Shown in pieces: positions 16,152 to 23,587 of a stretch of 64,000 nucleotides of DNA; positions within the stretch are counted from its first letter, which is position 1; each line of letters opens with the position of its first letter. Position numbers and translations under genes: made by a program. The notes below the pieces were generated by a model. It was not told where the DNA came from, did no database searches, and saw only the letters and a list, made by a program, of their open reading frames with translations. The stretch is from NCBI RefSeq assembly GCF_001905595.1, contig NZ_LIXI01000001.1, positions 310,001-374,000 on the forward strand, read 5' to 3'. The stretch comes from Streptomyces sp. CB00316 (GTDB lineage Bacteria; Actinomycetota; Actinomycetes; Streptomycetales; Streptomycetaceae).

Positions 16152-19100
16152 TCAGCTCCCTTCCCTCGTCGTGACCATGGCTGTGGTTCCCGTATGTGCC
16201 GTGAGGAAGGCCGCCACACGGCGGGCCCCCGGCAGGTGCCCCTTGCCCGCGAAGTGCGCCCCGGCGCTCCGGGCCGCCGCCTCGGCGGCAGCCGTGCGGT
16301 CCAGCGCGGCGAGCGTGCGGGCCCGGTCCAGTTCGGCGGACGCCCGCACCAGCGGGGAGTCGGTGAGCAGGGACACGCGTACGGCCCTTTCGGCGTGGCG
16401 GCACGCCTCGTCCGGGCAGGCCCGGGCCGCCAGCCGGCCCCGTAGCCCCTCCAGGTCGACGGCGTCCGCGCGGCTCAGCTCCGACGCGTCGCCGATGCCC
16501 GCCAGCCACCTCGCCGCCCGGTCCTCGTCGCCCGCGTCCAGCTCCAGCCGGGCCGCGTCCAGTGCCACGGCCGTCCGCAGGCCCGCCGCCCCCATGCGCC
16601 GGGCCGCCGCGTCCGCCCGGGCCAGCAGGGTCAGGGCCTCCTCGCCCCGGCCGAGCAGGGCCTCCACGGTCGCCCGGAACACCGGCAGGAACACCTTCGC
16701 CTCCGCGAACCCGAGCTTCCCCGCCAGCCGTTCCGCCTCCGCCAGGCACGCGTACGCGTCGTCGGCCCGGTCCTGGAGCCCGTACAGCACCGCCAGCGGG
16801 CAGTTGAGCGTGACCCGGACCGTCGGTCGGCCGGACCCGTGAGCCGTCAGCAGGGCGCGGCACCGCTCCACCGCGTCCGGCACCGGGACGGGCCCGCGCC
16901 AGAGCGAGATCCCGATCGCACCCAGGGCCCCGGCCCGTTCGGGCTCCGCCCCGGCCTCCACCGCGTGCTCCAGGGCCCGCGCGTGGTCCCGCTCGGCCTC
17001 CTCGTGGCGGCCCGACCGCTGGAGCTGCTGGGCGAGGCGGAGGTGGGCCCGGGCCCGGCCGACCGCGTCCCCGGCCGCCTCGAAGACCGGCAGCACCGCG
17101 CGGGCCGTGGCGGCGGGCCCGGGGCTCGCCGCCGGGTCCAGCACCGCCAGCGCGAGGCGGGCGTGCGCGGCCGCCACCGGGGCGTCGGTCAAGTCCCTGA
17201 CATGGCAGAGCAGTTCGGCGCCCTCTTTGACCCGGCCGAGCGCCACCCGTACCTCGCCGAGCCCCAGCAGCGCGCCCGCCGCGTCCGGCCGCAGCTCCAC
17301 GGCCCGCTCCAGCAGCCCGTGCGCCCAGTGCAGGTCGGAGCGGGCGGCGGCCTGGGCCCCGGCCCGGCCCAGCGCGGCGGCGGCCCGGTCCCGCAGCAGC
17401 CGGGCCCGGTCGTCCAGCAGGCCCAGCTCGGTGCGGTAGCGGTAGGCGCGCTCCAGATGGCCCCCGACCGCGCCGTCGCCGGTCCGCAGCACGCTCGGCA
17501 GCTCGGCCGCCCACGCGTGGCGCTCCGCCTTGGCCCGCTTGGAGAGCGAGGCGTAGGCGACCTCGTGGACCAGCCCGCTGCTGAACCGGTACGCCGACGA
17601 CTCCCCGGCCCCGGACGGCGCGGGCTCCACCAGCCGTCGCAGGGCCAGGGCGGCGAGCGCCTCGTCGACGCGGTGCCGGTCCTCGGGCCCCTGCCCGGTG
17701 ACGGCGGCGGCGACGGCCCCGGGCTGCTCCGCCGTCCGTACGGACAGCTCCAGCCGCACCAGCTCCGCCGCCGCGAACTCCCGGCCGATCACGGCGGCCA
17801 GGTCCACCACCCCGCGCTCGGCCCGGGCCAGCGCGCCGATCCGGGCGCCCAGCAGGGCCTGGAGGGTGGGCGGCAGCTCCCCCTCCGGCCCCGAGGCTAC
17901 GGTGGTTCCGTCGCCGACGAGGAACTGCTCCAGGTAGAGCGGGTTGCCCTCGGAGCGGGCGAGGAGCCGGTCGTCGGCCGGGGCGGGGCGGCCGTCCAGC
18001 CGCGCCAGGCCGGCGGCCAGCCGGGCCGCCTCCTCCCGGGGGAGGCCGGTGAGCTGGAGGTGCCCCAGCTCTTCGCCGGCCGCACCCGTGTCCCGCGCCT
18101 CTTCCGGACGGCCCGCGCAGATCACCAGGGTGCGCGCGGGCCCCGTGTCGCCCGTCAGCCGGTCCACCGTCCGGACCAGCAGGGGCGCCGCCGCATGCCA
18201 GTCGTCGAACACCAGGACCACCGGCCGGTTCCGGGCCGTCCGCTTCAGGACCACGGTCAGCGCGGCGCACATGTCCTCGAAGGGGGCGTTCGGCGTGCCG
18301 TCGCGCAGGAGGCCTCCGGAGAGCAGGGCCATCGCGTCGTCGGTCGCCTCGTCCCCGGGGGCGTGGGCGTTCGCGTCGGCGTGCGGGAGCAGCGAGCGTA
18401 CGGCGTCGGCGAGGGGCGCCAGCGTGCCGTGGTCCCCGTAGGTGCGGCAGCGGCCCGCCCCGTACGCGAAGGCCCCCGCACCGCTCCGGCGCGTCAGCCA
18501 CTCCCGTACCAGCCGGGTCTTGCCGATGCCCGCCTCGCCGGTCACCCGCAGGAGGCCGGGGCGGTCGCCGCGTACGGTTTTGTCCAACGCGCTTTCCAGG
18601 GAGCGCAGTTCGGTGGTACGGCCGACAAAGGGGGCGTCGAAGCGGCGCAGCAGCTCGGGATCGTCCGCCCCCAGCGCCAGCAGCCGGTACGCCTCCACCC
18701 CCTCGCGCTTCCCCTTGAGCTGGAGGGGGCCGGTCGGCTCGGCCGTCACCGTGGGGCCGGCGGCGAGGAGGGTCTGCGGACCGATGAGGATCTCGCCCGG
18801 GCCCGCGTTCTGCTCAAGGCGCGCGGCGATGTTGACGACCTCGCCGGACACCAGGGCCTGGCGGGCCGTGGTGTCCGAACCGGCTACCACCTGGCCGGTG
18901 TTGACCCCGATCCTGGTCGTCAGCCGGATACCGAGCGAGGCGTGCAGCTCCTCGTTGAGGGCGTCCAGCGCCCGGTGCATCCCGAGCGCCGCCGCCAGGG
19001 CACGCCGGGCGTCGTCCTCGCGCACCACCGGTACGCCGAACACCGCCATGACCGCGTCCCCGATGAACTTCTCCGGGGTGCCGCCGCGCGCCACGATCTG

Positions 19101-19340
19101 GGCGCTCATCGCCTCGAAGTACCGCAGGGTCACCGTCCGCAGGGTTTCCGGGTCCAGCACCCCCGACAGGGCGGTCGAGCCCACGAGATCGCAGAACAGC
19201 ACGGTGACCGGCTTGCGTTCGTCCTCGGGGGGAGGCGCGACGGTGGCGGGGGCTGCCGCCGGACCGGCGCACGGCGTCCCGCAGGACGAGCAGAACCGGG
19301 CCGTGGAGGGAAGCTCCTGTCGGCACGAGGGGCAGGTCAT
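16152..19340 (-). CDS. Class III nucleotide cyclase - AAA/STAND ATPase - TPR signalling protein
   Basis: A 1062-aa multidomain protein. Residues 4-25 form a zinc ribbon (CPSC...CSSC). Residues about 45-215 are a class III cyclase: metal-binding Asp in FCDLVGST and IGDAVMAVFG, and transition-state residues in VNIAARLE, so all the catalytic positions look present. Residues about 235-600 are an ATPase with Walker A GEAGIGKTRL and Walker B VVLVFDDWHA, and the rest is TPR-like helices. Many bacterial homologues are regulators whose cyclase activity is unproven. First gene of the operon with the subtilase and GAF protein, 127 bp downstream of the 75-aa peptide gene. Confidence 0.85.
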   Translation of the reverse strand: MTCPSCRQELPSTARFCSSCGTPCAGPAAAPATVAPPPEDERKPVTVLFCDLVGSTALSGVLDPETLRTVTLRYFEAMSAQIVARGGTPEKFIGDAVMAVFGVPVVREDDARRALAAALGMHRALDALNEELHASLGIRLTTRIGVNTGQVVAGSDTTARQALVSGEVVNIAARLEQNAGPGEILIGPQTLLAAGPTVTAEPTGPLQLKGKREGVEAYRLLALGADDPELLRRFDAPFVGRTTELRSLESALDKTVRGDRPGLLRVTGEAGIGKTRLVREWLTRRSGAGAFAYGAGRCRTYGDHGTLAPLADAVRSLLPHADANAHAPGDEATDDAMALLSGGLLRDGTPNAPFEDMCAALTVVLKRTARNRPVVLVFDDWHAAAPLLVRTVDRLTGDTGPARTLVICAGRPEEARDTGAAGEELGHLQLTGLPREEAARLAAGLARLDGRPAPADDRLLARSEGNPLYLEQFLVGDGTTVASGPEGELPPTLQALLGARIGALARAERGVVDLAAVIGREFAAAELVRLELSVRTAEQPGAVAAAVTGQGPEDRHRVDEALAALALRRLVEPAPSGAGESSAYRFSSGLVHEVAYASLSKRAKAERHAWAAELPSVLRTGDGAVGGHLERAYRYRTELGLLDDRARLLRDRAAAALGRAGAQAAARSDLHWAHGLLERAVELRPDAAGALLGLGEVRVALGRVKEGAELLCHVRDLTDAPVAAAHARLALAVLDPAASPGPAATARAVLPVFEAAGDAVGRARAHLRLAQQLQRSGRHEEAERDHARALEHAVEAGAEPERAGALGAIGISLWRGPVPVPDAVERCRALLTAHGSGRPTVRVTLNCPLAVLYGLQDRADDAYACLAEAERLAGKLGFAEAKVFLPVFRATVEALLGRGEEALTLLARADAAARRMGAAGLRTAVALDAARLELDAGDEDRAARWLAGIGDASELSRADAVDLEGLRGRLAARACPDEACRHAERAVRVSLLTDSPLVRASAELDRARTLAALDRTAAAEAAARSAGAHFAGKGHLPGARRVAAFLTAHTGTTAMVTTREGS

Positions 19341-19467
19341 GGCGGGTCCTCAACTCTCCTGGTCCAACTCGCCTCGTAAGACGGGATGGTGGCTGATCCG
19401 GCCCCGGGAGCGCACGCGCCGGACCCCCGTCCTGGCGCGGGCGCCCCCGGGGGGCCCGGGAAGGCCC

Positions 19468-19695
19468 CTAGAACAGCGCGCCGCCGGCGATCTCGCCGTG
19501 TGCCTGGACCTCGGGGCCCACGGCGTCCAGCCGGTTCTTGACGTCGAGCAGCAGGGTGAGCTCCTGCGGTGTCAGATCGCCCAGTACCAGGCGCTGTTCC
19601 TCGGTGAGCAGGTCCACGGGGAAGCCCGCTTCGTGCAACACCTGCTCGACCGGCCGCTGTTCGGGGCCATGCGGGTTCGGTGGTGGTCCGGTCAT
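19468..19695 (-). CDS. Small RiPP-precursor-like peptide of the radical SAM operon
   Basis: A 75-aa peptide. The body is an acidic, amphipathic helical leader (residues about 15-60: VEQVLHEAG, LLTEEQRLVLGDLTPQEL, LLLDVKNRLD) and the tail is short and glycine-rich, ending GEIAGGALF. The ATG overlaps the stop of the diiron-protein gene by ATGA, so it is the last gene of a three-gene coupled operon. From memory it resembles small proteins annotated as aroma-sacti cluster domain proteins in Streptomyces, which sit beside radical SAM genes; this could not be checked. It has no Cys, so the modification would be a C-C or other non-thioether change. Its role as precursor is inferred from position and shape. 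Confidence 0.65.
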   Translation of the reverse strand: MTGPPPNPHGPEQRPVEQVLHEAGFPVDLLTEEQRLVLGDLTPQELTLLLDVKNRLDAVGPEVQAHGEIAGGALF

Positions 19696-20438
19696 CGGGT
19701 GACTCCCGTCGGTGGGGTGGGTCCGGCTCCCCGCAGCGACGGCGCCGGTGCGGAGCGCCCGAGCCGGACGAACAGCCGGGTGAGCGCGTCGAGGGAGTGC
19801 AGCGCGCTGACCGCGACCGCCGCTTCCTGGTCCCGGGTCAGCGGCAGCCGGTCCAGCAGCGCGTACAGCTCGTCCAGGTGGTGCGTGTCGAGCGCCGCGT
19901 GCTCCCGTACGGTCCGCAGGGCGGCGGCGGGCAGCCCGGTCAGCCTGCCGACGCGGTCGGTCAGTCCGGGGGCGGGCGCGTACCCCTCCAGCACCGCGAT
20001 GTAGCCGAGCAGGGCCACCGGGTGGTGGTGCTCGATCCAGTAGTACGGGGGGCCGACGAGGGTCGCCACGTCCGGTGGCGGCAGTGGGCCGAGCGCGTCC
20101 TCGGGGGCGGCGCCCGCCGCGAGCAGATCCTCCAGCAGCCAGGTGTCGTGCCCGGCCTCCTCCTGGATGTGCTCCGCCAGATAGGCGGCCAGGGGCTCCG
20201 ACAGTGGATCGCCGGGCCTGACCGCCGTACGCCGCAGGGCGAGTTCCATCAGCGGCACGGAGGCCCGGATCACGGCGTGCATGGTGCACAGGTAGCTCCG
20301 GTAGCGCGGCAACAGGTCCTCGGGGCGCCACATATGGGTGGTCGAATCCCGGAACTCCGGTTCCAGAAGCAGCAGTTTGGTGCGCAGACGCGTCGAAGCC
20401 CTCCTGGGGGCGGCGGCGCTCGTCCAGGTGATGCTCAC
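19692..20438 (-). CDS. Haem-oxygenase-fold diiron (iron-containing redox) enzyme
   Basis: A 248-aa all-helical protein. EHIQEEAGHDTWLLEDL, WIEHHHPVALLGYIAVLEGY and HAALDTHHLDELYALL give Glu/His/Asp ligands spaced as in the haem-oxygenase-like diiron oxidases (HDOs). Members cut or oxidise amino-acid or fatty-acid substrates using O2. The GTG at 20438 overlaps the radical SAM stop (GTGA) and the stop overlaps the peptide start (ATGA), which couples all three. It probably acts on the same peptide as the radical SAM enzyme. It could also be a haem-degrading enzyme, but the operon argues against that. Confidence 0.75.
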   Translation of the reverse strand: MSITWTSAAAPRRASTRLRTKLLLLEPEFRDSTTHMWRPEDLLPRYRSYLCTMHAVIRASVPLMELALRRTAVRPGDPLSEPLAAYLAEHIQEEAGHDTWLLEDLLAAGAAPEDALGPLPPPDVATLVGPPYYWIEHHHPVALLGYIAVLEGYAPAPGLTDRVGRLTGLPAAALRTVREHAALDTHHLDELYALLDRLPLTRDQEAAVAVSALHSLDALTRLFVRLGRSAPAPSLRGAGPTPPTGVTR

Positions 20439-21505
20439 CGCGCACTCCGGGCGCCCACCAGGGGCGCGTACGCCGAGCAGCCGTGCCGCCGGACGACCCC
20501 CTCCGGCCCGCCTCGCGCCCCGCGCTCGGCGGCGGCCAGGTCCAGCAGCGCACCCGCCGGGCCCGCCGCCACCGCACGGGCGCCGGCCGCCACCGCCTCG
20601 TCGCCGCTTAGCGCCCGGCAGCCGTCGCAGTAGGAGCCCGCATGGGGCGCGGCGCCGGAGCGGGCGGCCAGATGGGTGGGCCCGACCGTACGGATCATCC
20701 GCAACACCGGTGATTCCAGGGCCCGTCGGCGTACGGTCTCCCAGTCGTCGGAGTCGATGTGCCCGAGGTCCAGATGGGCCGGGGCGGGCCGCCGGTCCAC
20801 GGTGTCCTGGTTGCAGCAGGCCAGCACCGTGCCGTCGAACGCGACCACCGGCCAGGCGGCCATCGAGCACGGCGCCGCCACCGACGGGTCGGGGCCGGTG
20901 CGCGCGGGCCGGGCCCAGGAGGCGGCCCGGCCGAACGGCCGCACCTCGTTGACCAGGGACGGCACCCGGCCGCCGAACTCCTTCGCGATGGCCCGGGTGA
21001 TGTCGGCCAGATACGGGTCGGTGGCGCCGGTCCCGGTGAGGTGGAAGCTGACGGAGACCCCCGAATCGCGGATGCGGTGCAGGGCCCGGAACACATCCGC
21101 GCGTGCCACCTCCCGCTCGTGGTGGACGTCCAGGCTCGCGGAGAAGTGGTCGACCTGCGCGATCGCGCGCAGGATCGCTGGCGGTATCGCCTTCGAGCGG
21201 GCGAAGAACATGCCGCTCAACACCGCCGTACGCGATCCGGCGCGGCGCGCCAGGAAGCTCAGCTCGCCGGCGAGCGTGGGCAGGAGCAGCGGCTCCCCGC
21301 CCGTCAGCATGACGACATCCGGACGGTTCTCGGCGGTGAACGAGCCGACGAAGCGCAGCAGTCGACCGGCGTCCGGCTCCTCCCGCACGGTCAGGTCCGA
21401 TCCGGTCGAGCAGTGCCCGCACCGCAGGGGGCAGCGGCGGGTGAGGCCGAGCAGCAGACCGGCGGCCGGGAAGGGCCGGAGTCCGACGAGTTCGGCGAGT
21501 TCCAT
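20435..21505 (-). CDS. Radical SAM peptide-modifying enzyme with SPASM-like Cys cluster
   Basis: A 356-aa radical SAM protein. RRCPLRCGHC (residues about 28-37) is the CxxxCxxC motif for the 4Fe-4S cluster, followed by LTGGEPLL (SAM binding). In the C-terminal half, APCSMAAW, VLACCNQD and SYCDGC give a run of Cys like SPASM auxiliary-cluster ligands, as found in enzymes that modify ribosomal peptides. First gene of a coupled operon with the diiron protein and the 75-aa peptide. ATG at 21505 opens MELAEL. It lies divergent from the class III lanthipeptide set and shares its control region. The exact reaction is unknown. Confidence 0.82.
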   Translation of the reverse strand: MELAELVGLRPFPAAGLLLGLTRRCPLRCGHCSTGSDLTVREEPDAGRLLRFVGSFTAENRPDVVMLTGGEPLLLPTLAGELSFLARRAGSRTAVLSGMFFARSKAIPPAILRAIAQVDHFSASLDVHHEREVARADVFRALHRIRDSGVSVSFHLTGTGATDPYLADITRAIAKEFGGRVPSLVNEVRPFGRAASWARPARTGPDPSVAAPCSMAAWPVVAFDGTVLACCNQDTVDRRPAPAHLDLGHIDSDDWETVRRRALESPVLRMIRTVGPTHLAARSGAAPHAGSYCDGCRALSGDEAVAAGARAVAAGPAGALLDLAAAERGARGGPEGVVRRHGCSAYAPLVGARSAR

Positions 21506-21550
21506 ACGGGCCGCCTCCTTCGGGGGCTGGGGCGCGCCCGGACTTCAGGG

Positions 21551-21714
21551 CCGGTACGCACCCGCCCAGGCTCCGCCGTACCGGTTCACCGACGGTCTGC
21601 CATCGCTTCAGGATCGGTATGAGCCCAGCTCAGCGAGGTAGGAACCCGTCCGGGGCCTCGGTGGAGCGGCCGCCCGACCCCGCCGTACTGGCCCCATACC
21701 GGACCCATACCGGA
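21551..21714. promoter_or_regulatory. Repeated CATACCGG/GTACCGG motifs in the divergent RiPP control region
   Basis: The 323-bp gap 21506-21827 holds no gene. Near its middle, CCATACCGGA occurs at 21694-21703 and 21705-21714 with exact 11-bp spacing, preceded at 21683 by a third, weaker copy (CCGTACTGGC). Related GTACCGG or CCGGTAC/CGGTATG motifs occur at 21551, 21578 and 21614. Three direct repeats with 11-bp spacing are the pattern used by SARP regulators, and a SARP gene lies 4.5 kb away. No convincing -10 was found at the expected place, so function is tentative. Confidence 0.45.
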
Positions 21715-21827
21715 GCCGAAGCGTCTCCCAGGCCGTGCCTCCTAACTTTCTCGGCAACGGCAGGCAACGGGCCGCGGCGCAAGCCACGAGAACCGGGCCG
21801 GCACACGACGAGTGGACGGAGACCACC

Positions 21828-21986
21828 ATGTCCGAGAACACCAAGCCCGCGGCCGACGACAGCAACGAGACCGAGACCGCCGAGGTCGAGGCGCACTCGG
21901 TGCTGGACCTCCAGGAGACGTCCGTCGACAAGGTCGTGGCGCCGGGCAGCTGCGTCAGCGTGCTCAGCGTCGTCCTGGAGAACTGA
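21828..21986 (+). CDS. Class III lanthipeptide precursor with reversed Ser/Cys order
   Basis: A 52-aa peptide. The acidic leader contains SVLDLQETS (residues 24-32), matching the LLDLQ-type box recognised by class III synthetases. The C-terminus APGSCVSVLSVVLEN (residues 38-52) is the probable core. It has Ser41, Ser44, Ser47 and one Cys, Cys42. In SapB, AmfS and labyrinthopeptins the Cys comes after Ser-x-x-Ser; here it precedes two of the Ser. The ATG has GGAGACCACC upstream. A strong hairpin follows the gene, and then the exporter and LanKC genes, so the precursor can be made in excess. Confidence 0.82.
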   Translation: MSENTKPAADDSNETETAEVEAHSVLDLQETSVDKVVAPGSCVSVLSVVLEN

Positions 21987-22060
21987 CCGGGGCGCACCGG
22001 GGCGGCGCCACGGAGGCTGAGTCAGCTCTCTTGCCGTGGCGCCCGGCCGGCCGGTGATGT

Positions 22061-22090
22061 GGGGCGGCTCCGTCACGACGGAGCCGCCCC
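22061..22090 (+). terminator. Hairpin after the lanthipeptide precursor gene
   Basis: Arms 22061-22074 and 22077-22090 are perfectly complementary (14 bp), separated by only 2 bases, so the real loop is a little larger. It lies 75 bp after the precursor stop and 138 bp before the exporter gene. Partial termination here would give more precursor than enzyme mRNA. Confidence 0.75.
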
Positions 22091-22228
22091 GCCGTCGGTT
22101 CCGGCCCCGCGGGAGGAACCGCTCCCGCCGAGGACCTCCACGGGGACCGCTCCCGGCCGAAATCCCCCTATGAGCAACCGCCCCCGCCGAACGGGCGCCC
22201 ACCCCCCGACCACCACCGGGAGACCACG

Positions 22229-23515
22229 ATGACCAAGCCGCTACGCGAAAACCGGGACTTCCGGCTGCTCTGGCTGAGCGGCCTCTTCGCGGTCCTCGGA
22301 GGGCAGATGAGTGCCCTCGCCCTTCCCCTGCTGGTCCTCAAGGAGACCGGCTCCCCGGTGCAGGCCGGAGCCGTCGGGACGGTGTCCGTGGGAGCCGTCC
22401 TGATCACCATGCTGCCCGGCGGGGTGATGGCGGACCGCATCGAACGCCGCAGGCTGATGAGGCTGTGCGACGTCGGTAGCCTGACCGTCGTCACCGCCCT
22501 CACCATCGCCGTCCTCTACGGGCACGCCCCCATGGCGCTCGTCCTGCTCGTCGCGGCGGCGGGCGCGGTGATCAGCAGCGTCTACGCGCCCGCCGTCTTC
22601 GGCCTGATGCGCGCGGTCGTCCCGGCCGACCAGATGGGTACCGCCACCGCGCGGCTCCAGGCACGTACCCAGACGGCCCGGCTGGTCGGGCCGCTCGTCG
22701 GGGGCGCGCTCTTCGGCCTCCATCCGGCGCTGCCGTTCGCGGTCGAGGCGCTCGGCCTGCTCGCGTCGACCGTCTGCGTGGCTCTCGTACGTACCCGCTC
22801 GCGGGCCAGGACGACGGCGGGCTCCGCCTTCAGCAAGCGCGAACTCACCGCGGGGCTCACGTTCCTGTGGAAGGTCCCCTATCTGCGGACGGTCCTCCTC
22901 ATCTTCGGCCTGGGTATGAACTTCGCGTTCGGGTCCCTCACCTTCATCGCGCTGACCGCGTTCTCCGACGGGGGCCGCTCCGGTATCGGCGGGGGCTTCG
23001 TCATCAGCTGTGTCTCCGCCGGGGCCCTGGCCGGGGCGCTGGCCGCGCCGCGGATCAGTCCCGGCCGGCACTCCCGGGTGCTGATCGTCGCCACCTGCTG
23101 GACCTGTGTGGGCGCCGCCGGCGTGATGGCGTGGCTCAGCCGGCCGGTGGTGGCCGGACTGATGTGCGCGCTGTGCATGTTCCTGTCGACGGTCGCCAGT
23201 ATCGGGTTCCTGTCGAAGCTGCTCGTGGTGACTCCGGAGGAGAAGGTGGGCCGGGTGCAGAGCGCGGCCGGATTCCTGTCCTCCATGGTCCAGCCGTTCG
23301 GGCCGCTGGCCGGCGGCGCCCTGCTGATGGCCTTCGGCGGCCGGTGGGCCTTCGCCCTGACCGGGTGCGTGCTGGCCGTGTCGGCCCTCGTGGTCACCTT
23401 CGCCCCCTCGGCCCGGGCGGAGCCCTCCCCGCCCCAGGCGCCGGAAGCCGAAGGCCGGGCGGAACCCGCCGACCCGGTCGAGCCCGAGGCCAAGCACGCC
23501 GCCCCCGGGGTCTGA
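22229..23515 (+). CDS. MFS exporter of the lanthipeptide cluster
   Basis: A 428-aa major facilitator protein with about 12 membrane segments. The first loop carries MADRIERRRLMRLCDVGS, the MFS-typical motif A (DR...RR), and the second half repeats the fold. Homologues are often DHA-type multidrug exporters of the enterobactin-exporter (EntS) kind. Between precursor and synthetase it probably exports the peptide and gives self-resistance; class III clusters more often use ABC transporters, so this is a less common choice. ATG 22229 with GGGAGACCACG upstream. The C-terminal 35 residues are a cytoplasmic Pro/Glu-rich tail. Confidence 0.85.
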   Translation: MTKPLRENRDFRLLWLSGLFAVLGGQMSALALPLLVLKETGSPVQAGAVGTVSVGAVLITMLPGGVMADRIERRRLMRLCDVGSLTVVTALTIAVLYGHAPMALVLLVAAAGAVISSVYAPAVFGLMRAVVPADQMGTATARLQARTQTARLVGPLVGGALFGLHPALPFAVEALGLLASTVCVALVRTRSRARTTAGSAFSKRELTAGLTFLWKVPYLRTVLLIFGLGMNFAFGSLTFIALTAFSDGGRSGIGGGFVISCVSAGALAGALAAPRISPGRHSRVLIVATCWTCVGAAGVMAWLSRPVVAGLMCALCMFLSTVASIGFLSKLLVVTPEEKVGRVQSAAGFLSSMVQPFGPLAGGALLMAFGGRWAFALTGCVLAVSALVVTFAPSARAEPSPPQAPEAEGRAEPADPVEPEAKHAAPGV

Positions 23516-23572
23516 CCCCCTTCGAGTCCCCCTTCGAGTCCCCCTTCGAGACCCCTTCGAGTCCCTTTCGAG
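23516..23572 (+). repeat. TTCGAG repeat tract, 11-12-bp spacing
   Basis: TTCGAG starts at 23521, 23533, 23545, 23556 and 23567, separated by C-runs, and fills nearly all of the gap between the MFS and LanKC genes. The TCGAGxx heptamer with 11-bp spacing is the known SARP target type. The tract ends only 15 bp before the LanKC start codon, which leaves little room for a promoter, so it may be a slippage repeat or serve a leaderless transcript. Confidence 0.6.
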
Positions 23573-23587
23573 AAGAGAGAGTCGAGC

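Noticed and set aside
15238..18501. A 1087-codon minus-strand frame within the cyclase and protease genes
   Set aside because: It is a shifted frame of the cyclase, subtilase and GAF genes, rich in Arg/Gly/Pro; the true frames show full domain motifs.
16839..19379. An 846-codon plus-strand frame opposite the cyclase gene
   Set aside because: Antisense shadow with Gln/Arg/Gly bias and no recognisable fold.
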